Source of the DNA: Myxococcus stipitatus
GTDB lineage: Bacteria; Myxococcota; Myxococcia; Myxococcales; Myxococcaceae
Reading direction: 5' to 3'
DNA length: 64,000 nt
Assembly (NCBI RefSeq): GCF_021412625.1
Contig: NZ_JAKCFI010000002.1
Coordinates: forward strand, 1,230,887-1,294,886
Both the position numbers and the translations under genes were made by a program. Below are positions 49,601 through 61,423 of this stretch, in pieces; within the stretch, counting starts at the first letter, position 1; every line of letters begins with the position of its first letter. Below the pieces are notes generated by a model. That model was not told where the DNA came from. It saw nothing but the letters and a program-made list of their open reading frames with translations, and made no database searches.

Positions 49601-52600
49601 CCTGGCGGAGTCCGCCGGCGAGACGGACAAGGTGGCGCGGCTGAAGCTGCGTCGCGCGCAGTTGCTGCAGGGCCTGCAGGACGGCGGCGCGGAGGCGGTG
49701 CGCAGCTACGCGGACATCCTGTTGCAGCGTCCGTCCGACCCGGACGCCCTGGCGGCGCTGGAGGCGATGCTCGCCTCGGGCCCGTCGCGCGAGGCGGCCG
49801 CGCGCGTGCTGGTGCCCGCGCTCGAGCGGACCAAGGACCACCGCAAGCTGGTGGCCACGTTGGAGGTGCTGGCGGAGGTGGCCAAGGACGACGCTGCGCG
49901 CGTGCAGGCGCTGCGGCAGGCGGCGCAGGTGCACCTGGCGCACCTGCGACAGCCGGAGCTGGCCTTCGCGGCACTGGCCCGGGCGTTGAGGCTGGCGCCA
50001 GGGGACGCGGGCCTGCGCTCGACGGCGCGACAGGCGGCGGAGGACGCGGACTCGCTGGACAGCTACGCGGAGATCCTCGGCGAGCTGGCGGAGGAGGGCG
50101 AGGTGGGCCCCGCGCGCGTGGCGGTGCTGCGCGAGCTGGCGGAGGTGCAGGAGAAGAAGCTCGACGACAAGGCGGGGGCGGTGAAGGCCCTGCGCGCGTT
50201 GCTGGCGCTGGAGCCGGGCAACCTCGACAGCCTGCGCGCCCTGCAGCGCCTGCATCGCGCGAGCGAGGAGTGGGCGGCGCTCGCCGAGGTGTTGGAGAAG
50301 CTGGCCGCGGCGTCGCCGGAGCCGGCCGAGCAGCTCGCCTTCCTGCGCGAGGCGGCCCTGCTGCACGAGACGCGCCTGTCGGACCCGGAGAGCGCGGCCA
50401 ACGCGTGGCGTGTCATCGCCGAGCGCGACTCGGCGAACCGCGAGGCGGCGGCGACGCTCGACCGCCTCTACACGGAGCTGGAGAGCCACCAGGACCTGGC
50501 GTGGGCGCTCGCGCTGCGGCGGACGCAGGAGGGGCAGAGCCCGCAGGGGCGCGAGGTGTCGTTCCGCCTGGCGGAGCTGCAGCGCACGGTGCTCGACGAC
50601 GCGAACGCCGCGCTGGGGCTGTACAAGCGCATCCTCGCCGAGGACTCGGGTCACCCGGGGGCTCGCGCCGCGCTGGAGGCGTGGGTGAAGGCGGCGGTGC
50701 CCGCGAGCGGCGCCGCGCTGGAGGTGCTCGACCCGGTGCTCGCGCAGGTGGGGGACCATGCCCGCCGCGTGGCGCTGCGCGAGGCGCGGATGGAGTCGGC
50801 CCTCTCGGTGGAGAAGATCCTCCTGGCGGGGGAGATTCGCCGCATCTACGAGCGGGACATGGGCCAGCCGTCGCTGGCGTTCATGTCCGCGGTGAAGTCG
50901 TTCGCGCAGGGGTGGGACCGGGAAGGCGTCCGCGCGGACCTCGAGCGGCTGGCGCGCGAGACGGGCTCCCACGAGGTGCTCGCGGAAATCTACGAGACGG
51001 CGGCGACGGAGCTGCCCGCCGGAGACCCGGCGGCGCTGGAGCTGTTGAGGCGCTCGGCGGAGCTGCGGGAGTCGCTCAATCAGCCGGAGGAGGCCGCGCG
51101 CCTCTGGAAGAACCTGCTGGCGGACGCGCCCCAGGACCGGCAGGCGCTGGAGGCCCTGTCCCGGCTGTACGAGAAGGGGCAGAACGCGAAGAGCCTCTCG
51201 GAGGTCTACACGCGTCAGGCCCAGCTGTCCCAGGACCCCGAGGAGCGCGTCGGGCTGCTGCTCAAGGCGGGCGAGGCCTACGCGAACGCGGGTGAGGACG
51301 CGAAGGCGGTGGAGACCTACCGCTCGGCGCTGGCGCTGCGCCGCGTGCCGGAGGGGTTGCTCGCGCTGGAGCGGCTGTACGCGAAGGCCCGCCGCTTCGT
51401 CGAGCAGGCGGACGTGCTGGAGCAGCTCGCGGAGGGCGCCGCCGACGAGGCCGCGCGCCGCGGCTGGCTGCTCAAGCGCGCGCAGCTGCTGGAGAAGGAA
51501 GTGGGGGCGACGGAGGCCCTGCCGGTGTACCGCCGGCTGCTGGAGCTGGCGCCCGGCGATGGGCAGGTGGTCGCGGGGCTCGAGCGGCTGATGGCGCACG
51601 ACGGCCCGCGCGTGGAGGCGGCGCGGCTGCTGGAGCCCGTGTACCGGGGGCTCAACGACACGCGGAAGCTGGTGGAGGTGCTGGATGTCCTGCTGCCCGG
51701 CGTGGCGCCGGAGCGGCGGCTGGAGCACATCCAGGAGGTCGCCACCCTGCGCGAGGCGCTCGGACAGACGTCGCTGGCCTTCGTCGCGCGCCTGCGGGCG
51801 TTCAACGAGTTCCCGCACGAGGGCTCCGTGCGCGACGAGCTGGAGCGGCTCGCGGCGGACTCGGGCTCCTTCGAGGAGGTGGCGGGCGCGTACGAGGACC
51901 AGCTCGAGCGCGACACGCAGGAGCCCCTGGCGGGGGACCTGTGGCGCCGGCTGGCGGCCATCTACGACAACCGTCTCAAGCGCTACGACCTCGCGGTCCG
52001 CGCGCTGGAGGAGGTGAGCCGGAGGGACCCGAAGAACAAGGCGGTGCTGGAGTCCATCGCCCGCGTCCATCGTCGGACGGGGGCACACCGCGAGCTGGCG
52101 CTGGTGATGCGCCGTCAGGTGGCCGCGGAGCCGAACGGCGCCTCGCAGGTGAACCTGCTGTTCGAGCTGGCGCACCTCGCGGAGGAGACGCTGGCGGACA
52201 AGGCGCTGGCGGCGCAGGCGTACCGGGAGATTCTCGGGCTGCGGCCGGAGAACACGAACGCGCTCAAGCTGCTGGGGCGCGTGCTCGCGGACATGGAGCG
52301 CTGGCCGGAGCTGGCGCAGCACATCGAGCGGGAGATCCAGCTCGCGGACACGCGTGGCGCGCAGGAAGAGGCCTCCGACCTGCGGGTGCGGCTGGGGCGG
52401 TTGCGGTTCTCCCGGCTCGACGACCCCCGGGGCGCGTTGGAGCTGTACCAGGAGGTGCTGGCGCGCCGGGCCGGTCATGCCGGCGCGGTGGGCGCGCTGG
52501 AGGAGATGGCGCGCTCGGAGAGCCCGCTGCGTGGCGCGGCGGCCAGCGCGCTGGAGCCTGTCTTCGCCTCGGTGGGCAACCACCTGAAGCAGGTGGAGAT

Positions 52601-55600
52601 GCTGGAGTCGCGCGTGTCGGCGGAGGCGGTGCCCCAGGAGCGCGCGGCGCTGCTGCGGCGCATCGCGGAGATGTACGCCGGGCCGCTCGAGAACGCGGAG
52701 ATGGGCTTCCTCGCCGCCACGCGCGCCTTGCGCGAGCTGCCGGATGACCTGCGCTCGCTGGAGCTGTGCGTCTCCCTGGTGGACAAGGCCGAGGCCCCGG
52801 AGGAGCTGAGCGCCATCCTCGCGGAGGTCGCGCCCAAGGCGGGGGATTCGTCCCGCGCCGAGCTGTACCGCGCCCTGGCGCGGCTGCACACCGACCTGGG
52901 TGAGCCCGCGGAGGCGCTGACCGCGTGGAAGCGCGTGCTGGAGCTGCGCCCCACGGACACCGAGGCCCTGGACGGGACGGTGCGGTTGGTGGCGTCGCAG
53001 GGCAAGCCGACGGAGCTGCTGGAGGTGCTGCGGCGGCAGCTCGCGGTGGCGGAGGAGCCAGCGCGTCGCGCGACCGTGCTGTTCCAGATCGGCGCGCTCC
53101 AGGAGGAGCAGCTCAAGGATTCCCTCGGGGCGCTCGCGACGTTCCGGCGGCTGCTGGAGCTCAAGCCGGACGACGTGGCGGCGCTGGAGCGGATGGAGGG
53201 GCTCTGCCAGAAGCAGGAGCGCTGGCCGGAGCTGGCGGACGTGCTGTCCCGCCGCATCGCGCTGATGCCAGCCGAGGCGGGGCTGGAGCTGAAGTTCCGC
53301 CTAGCGCAGGTGCGCGAGACGCGGCTGCTGGACAAGACGGGCGCGCTGACGTTGTACGGCGAGGTGCTGTCGGTGCAGCCCAACCATCCGGGCGCGGTGG
53401 GGCGGATGGAGGGCCTGGTGGCGCGCGAGCCGCAGAATCTGCTCGCGGTGGAGACGCTGCTGCGGGCGTTCCGCGCCAGCGGCGACGTGGCGAGGTTGGC
53501 CCAGGTCATCGAGGCGCGCGTCGGCGTCTCCACGGACGCGTTCGAGCGCAAGGCGCTGCTGGGCGAGCTGGCCACGCTGCGCGAGGCGCAGGGCGAGGCG
53601 GAGCTGGCCTTCCTGGCGCTGTTCCGGGCCTTCAAGGAGGACCCGAACGACGGGGAGGTGCGTCGCCGGCTGGAGAACGCGACGGACGCCTCGGGCAGCT
53701 ACGACGAGCTCGTGGTGGCCTACGAGGAGGCGCTGCCTCGCGTCGCCGAGGCCGCCGACGCCGCGCAGGTGTGCCTCAAGCTGGGACAGATGTTGGAGAC
53801 GAAGCTGCGCGACGCCGACCGCGCCGTCTCCTACTACGAGCGCGCGCGGACGTTGCACGCGGCGGTGCAGGACTCCGCGTTGGTGGCGCTGGACCGGCTC
53901 TACCTGGAGCTGCAGGCGTGGCCGGAGCTGGCGGCCATCCTGGAGGCGCTCGTGTCGACCGCGACGGAGGACGCGGAGCGCATCGGCTACCTGTTCCGCG
54001 TGGGACAGCTCTACCAGGAGCGCCTGGACAGCCCGGACCGGGCCGCCGGGGCCTACGAGGCCATCCTGAAGCTGGAGCCGGGGCACCTCGCCACCGCGCG
54101 CCTGCTGGAGGGCATCTACGAGTCCGCGGGCGCGTCCGAGAAGCTCTACGCCATCCTGAAGCTCCAGGCGGAGAAGGTGACGGGGCCGGAGCGCGACCGC
54201 GTGCTGGCGAAGATGGCGCAGGTGTCCGCCGAGGGACTGGCGGACCTGTCGCGCTCCATCGAGCTGTACCGCGAGCTGCTGGCGAAGAACGCGCGCAACG
54301 ACCAGGCCTTCTCCGCGCTCGAGTCGCTGTATGAGCGCGCGGACCGCCCGCAGGACCTGCGCGAGCTGCTCGAGGGGCGGCTGGCGATGACGCTGGACCC
54401 CCGCGAGGTGATCCGGCTCAACGAGCGGCTGGGGCGCGTCGTGTACCGGCTGCTGAAGCAGCCCGAGGCCGCCGTCCCGTACTTCAAGGCGGCGCTGGAC
54501 CGCGACGCCCGCAACCGCGCGGTGCTGGACACCCTGCGCGAGCTGTACGACGAGACGGAGCAGCGCGAGGAGCTGGTGGGCGTGCTGCGCCGGCTCATCC
54601 CCCTCCAGGAGAGCAGCGAGGGCGTGAAGGCCCTGCGCCTGCGGCTGGCGGAGGTGCTCGCGGGCATGGGCCGGCGCGAGGAGGCGCTGGACGCGGCCCG
54701 CCGCGCGCTGGAGGTGGAGCCGCATCAGGTCGCCGACCTGGAGCGGGTGCACCTCTTGTTCGTGTCTCTGCGGGCGTGGAACGACGCGGTGCGCGCGCTC
54801 GAGCTCAAGGTGCAGGTCCACCTGGCGGCCGACGAGCGCGAGCCCGCCGTCGCCACGTACTTCATGGTGGCGGATCTGTGGGTGGGGCAGGGCGGCAAGC
54901 CGGAGCTCTCCGCCGGGGCGCTGGAGAAGGTGCTGGAGCTGGACCCCGCCAACCGCACGGCCTACGAGCGCGCGTGCGAGGTGTACCGCACCCACAACGA
55001 TTGGCGCGCGTACGCCACGGTGGTCGACCGCTACATGCCCCACCTCGTCACGGACGAGGAGAAGCTGGCCGCGCTGCGCGAGCTGGCCCGGGTGCAGGAG
55101 GAGCGGCTGGGGCAGAAGGACGTGGCGTTCCTGGCGCTGTGCCGGGCGCTGCAGCTGGATGCGTCGGACGACTCGCTGCGCGAGGAGGTCGAGCGGCTGG
55201 CTGACGAGACGGGGAGCCACGAGGAGATGGCCGCCGTCTACGAGGAGGTCACGGAGAACCTGCCGCGGGGCCCGTTGGCGGAGCGCATCTACGTCACGCT
55301 CGCGCGCATCCACGACACGCGGCTGGACGACCCGCAGGCCGCGGAGGGGGCGTTCCGGAAGATCCTCGAGTTCGACCCGACCAACGCCACGGCGCTGGAC
55401 GGGCTCGCCGCCGTGTTCCAGCGGCGCGGCCGCGAGCGCGAGTACGTGGTGGCCCTCGAGCAGAAGCTCGAGGCGGCCGGCTCCATCGAGCAGCGCAAGG
55501 GCATCCTGCGTGAAATCGCCCGCGTCTGGGACGAGAAGCTGGAGGACCCGGTCGAGTCCGCGGGCGCGCTGCTGCGCGCGCTGGAGCTGGAGCCGGACGT

Positions 55601-58600
55601 GGAGACGCTCGGCGTGCTCACCGCCCTGTACCGGCGGCAGCGCGCGTGGCGCGACGTGGCCATCACCCTGCTGCGCACGCGGGACCTGGCGGACACCGCG
55701 GAGGAGCGCGCGCGCATCCAGGTGGAGGTCGCGGGGGTGTACGAGCGCGACATCGGGGACGACGAGTCCGCGGTGGCCGCCTACCGCCAGGCGTTGGAGC
55801 TGGACCCCGTCAACCGCGAGGCGCTGGAGTCGCTGGAGCGGCTGCACACCAAGCTGGACCAGCCGGCGGACCTGCTCGCCATCTACGAGCGGATGCTGGA
55901 GCTGAGCGACGACTGGCGCGAGAAGGTCCGCGTCCTGTTCCGCAGCGCCACCATCTGGGAGGACAAGTACCAGAACCCGGCCAACGCGGACGTGTGCGTC
56001 GAGGGCGTGCTCTCCATCGACCCGCAGAACGTCCAGGCCATCAAGTCGCTCATCCGCCTGCGTCGGGCCCAGGGGCGGTGGGAGGACCTCATCGTCGCGT
56101 ACGAGCGTCAGCTGTCGCTCGCGGCCAGCACGCAGGAGCAGGCGGAGCTGTACGTCGACATCGGCAACGTCCAGTACCAGCAGCTCAAGGCGCTGGACAA
56201 GGCGGTGAACAGCTACCACGCCGCGCTCGCGGCGGACCCGGCGTGCCGTCCCGCGCTGCACGCGCTCGGCAACCTGTATGAGCGCAGCGGCAACTGGCCC
56301 TTCGCCCTGGAGATGCTCCAGAAGGAGGCGGAGCTCGCCGGTCAGTCGAAGGACGCGGTGGAGTTGTTCTACCGGCTCGGGAAGATCAACGAGGACATGC
56401 TGATGGACGCGGGCAGCGCGCGCTCCGCGTACCAGCAGGCCCTGGCCATCGACGTGGGCCACCTGCCGAGCATCCGCGCCCTGAAGGGCATCCAGGAGCA
56501 GGAGAAGGACTGGACGGGCTACGAGCAGACGCTGCGCCAGGAGGCGGAGCAGACGGAGGACCCGGCCGCCAAGGGCCGCGCGTTGCTCGACGTGGCGCGC
56601 TACCACGCGGAGACGCGCGAGGACCGCGACACGGCCACCGGCTACTGGGAAGAGGCCCTCAATCACATCCCGGACAGCCTCGAGGCCGCGAGGCCGCTGG
56701 CGGACGTCTACATCGCTCGCGAGGAGTGGGCCTCCGCCGAGCGGATGCTGGACATCGTCACGCGCAAGCTGTCCGAGAAGGCCGTCGTGGAGAAGGACGC
56801 CGCCACGGCCGCGGACCTGTGCCGCCAGCTCTACCGCCTGGGCTACGTGGCGGAGAAGCTGGGCCGCCGCGACAAGGCCCTCAGCTGCTACGAGACGGCC
56901 TACGAGCGCGACGCGACGTACCTGCCCGCCCTCGAGGGCTACGGCAACCTGCTGGTCCAGACGCGCCGCTACGAGGGCGCGCTCAAGGTGTTCCAGACCA
57001 TCCTCATCCACCACCGCGAGGAGCTGACGGACCTGGAGGTCGTGGAGGTCTACTGGCAGCTCGGTGACATCCACGCCGCGCTCGGTCAGTCCGACCGCGC
57101 CCAGAACCACTTCGAGAAGGCGCTCGCCATCGACCCGGGGCACGAGCCCACGCTGCGCGCGCTCGTCATCCTGATGGACAAGGCGGGTCAGTTCGAGAAG
57201 TCCGCCGACCTGCGCCAGCAGCTCGTCGGCGTGCTGGAGGGAGAGGCCAAGGCCCGGGTCTACCTGGAGCTGGGCCGCGTCTCCCGCGACGAACTGCACG
57301 ACCCGTACATGGCCATCGACGCCTTCACGGGCGCGCTCCGGGCGCAGCCGGACACGCTCGAGGTGATGGACCAGCTGTACGTGCTGCTGCGCGAGACGCG
57401 TCAGGGCCAGAAGGCCGCGGACGTGCTCGCGCGCATGCTGGCGCTCCCCGCGCTGGCGTCCGAACCCCACAAGGCCAAGCGCGTGTGGTTCGCCCTGGGC
57501 GAGCTGCGCCGGGATGACCTGCGGGACGTGGACGGCGCGACGCAGGCCTTCAACGCCGCGCTCGACCTGGATCCGCGCTTCGTCGAGGCCTTCAGCGCCC
57601 TGGAGGCGATGCTGGGCGGGGCCCAGAAGTGGAAGCTGCTGGAGGAGAACTACACGAAGATGCTCGGCCGGCTGCCGAAGACGCCGGAGACGCACGTGGC
57701 GCGCATGGCGCTGTGGCGCGCGCTGGGCGACCTGTACCAGCAGGTGCTCAAGCACCCGGAGGGCGCGGTGGCCGCGTACGGCGTGGCCGCCAAGGGCCTG
57801 CCGGACGACGCCGCGGTGCAGGAGACCTTCGCGGAGCTCGCCGGGAGCATGCCGGGCAAGGAGGACGAGGCCATCGTCGCCCTGCGGCGCGCGCTGCCCA
57901 ACACCCAGGACCCGCGCAAGGTGTGCGGGCAGCTGGTGCGGCTGGCGGCCCTGCGCAAGGACTACGACGGAGCGTGGCTCGCCGCCCAGGCGGCCTCGGG
58001 GCTGCTGGGCGAGGCGGGGGACGACGAGAAGGAGATCCTCACCAAGCTGGGGCCCTACGCGAAGAAGAAGGAGGTGGCGCAGCGGCCGGTCGACGACCAG
58101 CTGTGGCACACGCACCTGTTCCACCCGAAGGCGCGGGGGCCCCTGGCGGAGCTGCTGGGGCTGCTCTTCGTCAAGGCCGGGCACCTGTACGGGGTGCCGT
58201 TCCCCCAGTACCAGCTCGTCCCGAAGAAGCACCGCATCGACGTGGCCAGCGCGCAGGAGTACCACGTCCACCACTACCGCTATGTCGCGCGGCTGTTGGG
58301 GATGGAGGGCGTGGAGCTGTACTCACCCTTCCTGGTGGCCACGCGCGAGCGCATGGCGAAGCGCTCCAACGAGCCGGCGCCCGAGCCCCTGGTGAACGTC
58401 GAGCTGCTGCAGACGCACCCTCCCAGCGTCCGGGTGGGCGGGAAGTACTTCGCGGAGCAGGGCCAGAAGGAGGTGTACTACCTGCTGGGGCGCGCGCTGG
58501 CGCTGGCGCGTCCGGAGCTGGCGTTCACGCACTACGTGCCCGTCGAGCGGCTGGAGGCCATCCTCCAGGCGGCGCTCAACCTGGTCGTGGGCAACGTGCG

Positions 58601-58955
58601 CGTCGCCGAGTCGCTCCATGGCGTGGAGCAGGAGCGCCGCGCCCTGGAGAAGAGCCTCACCGAGGTGGACCGGGCCGCGCTGGCCAAGGCCGCTCGGGCC
58701 TGGCTGCCCACCGCGACACCGCAGGCGGTGCGCCAGTTCCTCGAGGGGGCGGAGTTGACCGCGTCGCGCGCGGGCTTGTTCGTCGCCGGCGAGATGGAGC
58801 CGGTCCGCCGCATGGTCCAGGGCGAGACGGGCGCCGCCTTCCGCGTGCCGCCTCGCACCAAGCTCAAGGAGTTGCTCGTCTTCGCCACCTCCGAGGAGCT
58901 GCACCACCTCCGTGTGGCTGTTGGCACACATGTGGAGGTCCAGGTGCGAAAGTAG
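46680..58955 (+). CDS. gltI: Giant TPR gliding motility protein GltI (AgmK)
   Basis: 4091 aa, one of the largest non-synthase proteins in such genomes. No signal peptide is seen at the N-terminus ([19 protein letters not shown]), so cytoplasmic location is likely unless exported unconventionally. Nearly all of the length is TPR/HAT-like helical pairs of about 34-40 residues, many with the form E-L-x3-Y-E-x3-D-x-P-A (for example [27 protein letters not shown]). The last 290 residues (about 3800-4091) form a non-repeat domain with Trp/His-rich segments ([29 protein letters not shown]) and [26 protein letters not shown]. In M. xanthus AgmK localises along the gliding complexes. Gap to gltJ: 136 nt. 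Confidence 0.94.
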   Translation: MQQPTSPRPTLRVSDDRSFAESEAALEKAGRVEELIRLYEGRSRDVVADEAVRLLCRAAELAHERQRNAPRAEELLKRALLVAREPLPALRGLKRLHETRQDSAALAEVLERLGGSTQGEESAGHYLKAADLYEQKLFRRDRAVLCLQRAARSKPERGTFRRVRQLLLSEERFQPAFEALERERAALGDAGMADEYAALAERLVDDPTEHELAQRVLDVARGLDPQSARVEKAARALQRFEQTWRDRVRMLRSMSLEERDRKSAARLSLLVAKLFAWYDAGAAGKVKEALDRCFLLWPGMPEGLALIEKLAARSGGDFASAIAQIEAMAGEVKDRSAQVDLWLRVGTLRLGRLNDAPGALAAFEKAVAADASRADAASLTAELLLEGGRAPDAVAVLDRYLATVKDKAAQASMRLRLAELCLTQLKDGAAARTHLEAALKLDPAHALAAFQLARLLAEDEELEAVIPLLDLALLAPRPRAERVAFCEALALMFEEKDDARGAFEVLSRALELDPARPLLLGSVMEHAEKAQAQPALALALQRAAQAAPVAEVAATLWRQLAQLLQGPLADPVRAEAAWREVLARLPGDAAATEAVKSLQAVAALADDPKAKLEAEITRREAAGDAPEELEPLVREWVRLAPEELSAVQRLQALCVALSRFDEAAALAGRLAGLAETQLERNEWTARQAKLYAERLGRQEDAADLFLGLLSENVSTGVVVGGLERLAAAGVRTVEVAESLAAHYGRAGDHQRQVSALQQQLEATTDSAGRKRLYVLLASIHEKQLADSRAAFDTQVRALREDPKDESARAEALRLARDLSAHAELGRVLRTLATESEDPGVAVPLLIEAAGLAEEGGLVAEAISALEVAVGRAPESNGVLQRLVRLYGRAGRAGDAEGLLRKRIQGARGAERLELLLQLVDLNTELGRPDQAADALQSALSHGAEEGRHLPRLADLYEKAGRTRELGDTLARMIGLAESAGETDKVARLKLRRAQLLQGLQDGGAEAVRSYADILLQRPSDPDALAALEAMLASGPSREAAARVLVPALERTKDHRKLVATLEVLAEVAKDDAARVQALRQAAQVHLAHLRQPELAFAALARALRLAPGDAGLRSTARQAAEDADSLDSYAEILGELAEEGEVGPARVAVLRELAEVQEKKLDDKAGAVKALRALLALEPGNLDSLRALQRLHRASEEWAALAEVLEKLAAASPEPAEQLAFLREAALLHETRLSDPESAANAWRVIAERDSANREAAATLDRLYTELESHQDLAWALALRRTQEGQSPQGREVSFRLAELQRTVLDDANAALGLYKRILAEDSGHPGARAALEAWVKAAVPASGAALEVLDPVLAQVGDHARRVALREARMESALSVEKILLAGEIRRIYERDMGQPSLAFMSAVKSFAQGWDREGVRADLERLARETGSHEVLAEIYETAATELPAGDPAALELLRRSAELRESLNQPEEAARLWKNLLADAPQDRQALEALSRLYEKGQNAKSLSEVYTRQAQLSQDPEERVGLLLKAGEAYANAGEDAKAVETYRSALALRRVPEGLLALERLYAKARRFVEQADVLEQLAEGAADEAARRGWLLKRAQLLEKEVGATEALPVYRRLLELAPGDGQVVAGLERLMAHDGPRVEAARLLEPVYRGLNDTRKLVEVLDVLLPGVAPERRLEHIQEVATLREALGQTSLAFVARLRAFNEFPHEGSVRDELERLAADSGSFEEVAGAYEDQLERDTQEPLAGDLWRRLAAIYDNRLKRYDLAVRALEEVSRRDPKNKAVLESIARVHRRTGAHRELALVMRRQVAAEPNGASQVNLLFELAHLAEETLADKALAAQAYREILGLRPENTNALKLLGRVLADMERWPELAQHIEREIQLADTRGAQEEASDLRVRLGRLRFSRLDDPRGALELYQEVLARRAGHAGAVGALEEMARSESPLRGAAASALEPVFASVGNHLKQVEMLESRVSAEAVPQERAALLRRIAEMYAGPLENAEMGFLAATRALRELPDDLRSLELCVSLVDKAEAPEELSAILAEVAPKAGDSSRAELYRALARLHTDLGEPAEALTAWKRVLELRPTDTEALDGTVRLVASQGKPTELLEVLRRQLAVAEEPARRATVLFQIGALQEEQLKDSLGALATFRRLLELKPDDVAALERMEGLCQKQERWPELADVLSRRIALMPAEAGLELKFRLAQVRETRLLDKTGALTLYGEVLSVQPNHPGAVGRMEGLVAREPQNLLAVETLLRAFRASGDVARLAQVIEARVGVSTDAFERKALLGELATLREAQGEAELAFLALFRAFKEDPNDGEVRRRLENATDASGSYDELVVAYEEALPRVAEAADAAQVCLKLGQMLETKLRDADRAVSYYERARTLHAAVQDSALVALDRLYLELQAWPELAAILEALVSTATEDAERIGYLFRVGQLYQERLDSPDRAAGAYEAILKLEPGHLATARLLEGIYESAGASEKLYAILKLQAEKVTGPERDRVLAKMAQVSAEGLADLSRSIELYRELLAKNARNDQAFSALESLYERADRPQDLRELLEGRLAMTLDPREVIRLNERLGRVVYRLLKQPEAAVPYFKAALDRDARNRAVLDTLRELYDETEQREELVGVLRRLIPLQESSEGVKALRLRLAEVLAGMGRREEALDAARRALEVEPHQVADLERVHLLFVSLRAWNDAVRALELKVQVHLAADEREPAVATYFMVADLWVGQGGKPELSAGALEKVLELDPANRTAYERACEVYRTHNDWRAYATVVDRYMPHLVTDEEKLAALRELARVQEERLGQKDVAFLALCRALQLDASDDSLREEVERLADETGSHEEMAAVYEEVTENLPRGPLAERIYVTLARIHDTRLDDPQAAEGAFRKILEFDPTNATALDGLAAVFQRRGREREYVVALEQKLEAAGSIEQRKGILREIARVWDEKLEDPVESAGALLRALELEPDVETLGVLTALYRRQRAWRDVAITLLRTRDLADTAEERARIQVEVAGVYERDIGDDESAVAAYRQALELDPVNREALESLERLHTKLDQPADLLAIYERMLELSDDWREKVRVLFRSATIWEDKYQNPANADVCVEGVLSIDPQNVQAIKSLIRLRRAQGRWEDLIVAYERQLSLAASTQEQAELYVDIGNVQYQQLKALDKAVNSYHAALAADPACRPALHALGNLYERSGNWPFALEMLQKEAELAGQSKDAVELFYRLGKINEDMLMDAGSARSAYQQALAIDVGHLPSIRALKGIQEQEKDWTGYEQTLRQEAEQTEDPAAKGRALLDVARYHAETREDRDTATGYWEEALNHIPDSLEAARPLADVYIAREEWASAERMLDIVTRKLSEKAVVEKDAATAADLCRQLYRLGYVAEKLGRRDKALSCYETAYERDATYLPALEGYGNLLVQTRRYEGALKVFQTILIHHREELTDLEVVEVYWQLGDIHAALGQSDRAQNHFEKALAIDPGHEPTLRALVILMDKAGQFEKSADLRQQLVGVLEGEAKARVYLELGRVSRDELHDPYMAIDAFTGALRAQPDTLEVMDQLYVLLRETRQGQKAADVLARMLALPALASEPHKAKRVWFALGELRRDDLRDVDGATQAFNAALDLDPRFVEAFSALEAMLGGAQKWKLLEENYTKMLGRLPKTPETHVARMALWRALGDLYQQVLKHPEGAVAAYGVAAKGLPDDAAVQETFAELAGSMPGKEDEAIVALRRALPNTQDPRKVCGQLVRLAALRKDYDGAWLAAQAASGLLGEAGDDEKEILTKLGPYAKKKEVAQRPVDDQLWHTHLFHPKARGPLAELLGLLFVKAGHLYGVPFPQYQLVPKKHRIDVASAQEYHVHHYRYVARLLGMEGVELYSPFLVATRERMAKRSNEPAPEPLVNVELLQTHPPSVRVGGKYFAEQGQKEVYYLLGRALALARPELAFTHYVPVERLEAILQAALNLVVGNVRVAESLHGVEQERRALEKSLTEVDRAALAKAARAWLPTATPQAVRQFLEGAELTASRAGLFVAGEMEPVRRMVQGETGAAFRVPPRTKLKELLVFATSEELHHLRVAVGTHVEVQVRK

Positions 58956-59091
58956 CGATAGAACCGGGGTGAGGGTTCACGCGTTGATGACCAGCCGAGC
59001 GGTCGAGGCGTGGAACCTTGACCCCTCGTGTAGCGACTTCTACGATTCCGACGGGATTTCTCCCGTCATTTCCGAGGCTTGCGGAAAAAAG

Positions 59092-61179
59092 ATGCGCTTC
59101 GTCTGTGATAGCTGCCGCGCGCAGTACATGATCAGCGACGACAAGGTTGGCCCCAAGGGGGTCAAGGTTCGTTGCAAGAAGTGCGGCCATACCATCACCG
59201 TGCGTCCCGCGGGTGCGTCCGCTGGCAAGGACGCCGCCGCGGACTCCGCGTCGGCCGCCGCGCCGTCCACCTCGAACGGTCCGAGCAAGGACGCCGAGTC
59301 CTCCTCGGCGGCCGCGCTCCCCACGTCCCTGGGGACTCCGCCCGAGGGCGGCCTCTTCACGGACGTGGAGGAGGACGAGATCGGCGCGGTGTTCGACCAG
59401 GTGCTCAGCTCCGGAACGCACAAGATTCCGGCGGGTGAGGCCGTGGGCGAGGCCGCGGCGCGCGAGGCCACGGCCGAGAGTGTCCGCAAGCTGGCCGAGG
59501 CGGAGGAGACGCCGGACAAGGAGGAGGAGAAGCCCGCGGCCACTCCCCACGAGTGGTACGTCGCCATCGACGAGAAGCAGGTGGGACCGCTCTCGGTCGA
59601 GAAGGTGAAGGACGCGTGGGATCGCGGCGAGGTGGGCCCTGACAGCCTGTGCTGGCGTTCGGGCTTCAGCGACTGGATTCCGCTGTCGGAGACGGCGGAG
59701 TTGGCGTCGGTGCTGGCGCCGCGGCCCTCCAACAAGCCGACCATCGTCGCCCCCGAGCCGGTGTCGGGCTCCACGCCGACGGTGGCGTCGGGGCCGGTGC
59801 AGTCGGCGTTCAGCGCGGGCAAGTCGAAGGGCTCGCCCACGCCGCCGCCCGCCGCGGCCGAGGCGCCGGTGGGGTGGAAGCCCTCCGTGGGCAGTGTGCT
59901 GGCCTCGCTGGTGAAGGAGGAGAACGACGCGCTGACCAAGCCGCCGCCAACGCCCGCGCCCGCGCTGGGGCGCGAACCGGTGTCGCAGTCGCGGCTGCTG
60001 GACGTGCCCATGCCGCCCCCGGAGCCGGTGTCCTCGCCGTCGCTGATGGGAGCGGGGGCGGCGATGGCCGCTCACATGCAAGCGGCCCCCGCGCCGGCGC
60101 CCTATCCGCAGCAGCCCATGCCCGCGTATGGGCAGCCCGCTCCGGCGCCGTACGGGCAGCCGGCTCACTACGCGCAGCCTGTCCCCGCGCCGTATCCGCC
60201 CCCGGGCTATGCGCCCCCCTACTCGCCTCCCGCGCCCGCGTCGGGTGGCAAGGGGAAGATGGGGCTCATCATCGGCGTCGTCGTCGGCGTGTTGGGGATT
60301 GGCGCGGCGGCGGCCGTCGTGCTGTCGAACAAGGATGGCGGGCAGCCCGCTGCCGCCGCGCAGCCGCCTCCGACCGCGTCGGTCGCTGCGAACACGCCGC
60401 CTCCGCCGGTCGCCGCGCAGCCTGTGACGCCGCCTCCCGCGCCTCCTTCCCAGCCCGTCGCTGCGGCCGTTCCGCAGCCGGCGACAGGGACGCCCGGGGC
60501 TCCCACGGCGGGTGCACCGGAGGCGGGCGCGCCCGCGGCTCCGACGCCGGGGACGGCTCCCGCGACGCCTCCCGCGGTCGCGACGGCTCAGCCCGTGGCG
60601 CCAGCGACGCCTCCCCCCGCGGCGCCCCCCGTCGAGTCGGCGAAGCCCGCGGAGCAGCCCGCCGCGGTGGCGAAGGTGGAGCGGCCGACGACGCGTCGCA
60701 CGGGGTCCTCGTCGTCCTCGCGACGCGAGGATTCCGAGGAGCGGCCCGTCGCGCGCGCGGAGCGGGCCGAGTCGTCGAGCAAGGATGACGACTTCGACGA
60801 CCTGTTCGGTGTGAAGCCGGCGCAGAAGTCCGAGCCGAAGCAGGCGGAGGCGCCGAGGACGGCGTATGTCCCGCCCGAGCCAGGCGGCGCCGTGCCCGAG
60901 CGACTGCAGACGTCCGACGTCATGACGGTGGTGCTGAACAACAAGCCCGCCATCGTGAAGTGCGTGAACGAGCAGAAGAAGAAGGACCCGTCACTGAGCG
61001 GCAAGCTGGTGATGCGGTGGACCATCCAGCCGAGCGGCAAGACGACGAGTGTCACGTGCAAGACGGATGAGTTCCGTAGCACCTACATGGCGACCTGCAT
61101 CACCGGGCTCATCAAGAGCTGGACGTTCCCGCGTCACAAGAAGCAGGGCGACCCCATCGATTTCCCCTTCACGTTCTGA
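59092..61179 (+). CDS. gltJ: Gliding motility protein GltJ (AgmX): zinc ribbon, GYF, TM, TonB-like
   Basis: 695 aa. An MJ0042-type zinc ribbon (Cys5, Cys8, Cys28, Cys31) starts the protein, then a GYF domain (about 153-205; EWYVAIDEKQVGPLSVEKV), a Pro/Ala linker, one membrane helix (about 389-412), a long Pro/Ala periplasmic stretch, and a C-terminal TonB-like domain (about 600-695) related to that of GltG. The cytoplasmic zinc and GYF modules are thought to contact the polarity and motor proteins, while the periplasmic arm reaches the outer membrane. The frame is open upstream to 58912, but MRFVCDSC at 59092 is the true zinc-ribbon start. Confidence 0.95.
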   Translation: MRFVCDSCRAQYMISDDKVGPKGVKVRCKKCGHTITVRPAGASAGKDAAADSASAAAPSTSNGPSKDAESSSAAALPTSLGTPPEGGLFTDVEEDEIGAVFDQVLSSGTHKIPAGEAVGEAAAREATAESVRKLAEAEETPDKEEEKPAATPHEWYVAIDEKQVGPLSVEKVKDAWDRGEVGPDSLCWRSGFSDWIPLSETAELASVLAPRPSNKPTIVAPEPVSGSTPTVASGPVQSAFSAGKSKGSPTPPPAAAEAPVGWKPSVGSVLASLVKEENDALTKPPPTPAPALGREPVSQSRLLDVPMPPPEPVSSPSLMGAGAAMAAHMQAAPAPAPYPQQPMPAYGQPAPAPYGQPAHYAQPVPAPYPPPGYAPPYSPPAPASGGKGKMGLIIGVVVGVLGIGAAAAVVLSNKDGGQPAAAAQPPPTASVAANTPPPPVAAQPVTPPPAPPSQPVAAAVPQPATGTPGAPTAGAPEAGAPAAPTPGTAPATPPAVATAQPVAPATPPPAAPPVESAKPAEQPAAVAKVERPTTRRTGSSSSSRREDSEERPVARAERAESSSKDDDFDDLFGVKPAQKSEPKQAEAPRTAYVPPEPGGAVPERLQTSDVMTVVLNNKPAIVKCVNEQKKKDPSLSGKLVMRWTIQPSGKTTSVTCKTDEFRSTYMATCITGLIKSWTFPRHKKQGDPIDFPFTF

Positions 61180-61303
61180 GACTTGGATGGGGTTGAGGGT
61201 CACGCGTGACATGGAAGACACGGTGCGGTCCGGTGGGAGTGTTCGCTTCCGAGAGGGGTGAATTTCCCTCGGGCCGCGCCGTCTTGAGTGTGGTCGACAC
61301 TCG

Positions 61304-61331
61304 TTGACACATCAGGACGGGCAGGACTAAA
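61304..61331 (+). promoter_or_regulatory. Possible promoter upstream of the Cys-rich lipoprotein
   Basis: A perfect -35 TTGACA (61304-61309) is followed at 16-18 nt by weak -10 candidates (ACTAAA 61326-61331 or TAAAGC 61328-61333), about 95 nt before the gene. A small stem (61286-61291 with 61297-61302) just upstream could end the glt transcript. Confidence 0.4.
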
Positions 61332-61423
61332 GCCGAGCCCGTTCGCATGGACGTCGGGGCCTGGATGGAGAGGCCGGAGGCCCCGGCGACGTTTCCAAGC
61401 AGACTGACGGAGGGATTCCCAAC

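Noticed and set aside
44001..52889. Very long minus-strand open frame (almost 3000 codons) antisense to gltG-gltI
   Set aside because: It is Arg/His/Leu/Gln-rich with no domain, crosses several gene boundaries and lacks a ribosome site; a high-GC codon-3 shadow of the plus-strand genes.
53301..58274. Long minus-strand open frame of about 1650 codons antisense to gltI
   Set aside because: Same shadow composition (Val/Leu/Arg/His-rich), no motif and no initiation signal.
46680..58955. Giant gene as a polyketide or non-ribosomal peptide synthase
   Set aside because: No ketosynthase, adenylation or carrier motifs; the repeats are TPR-like throughout.
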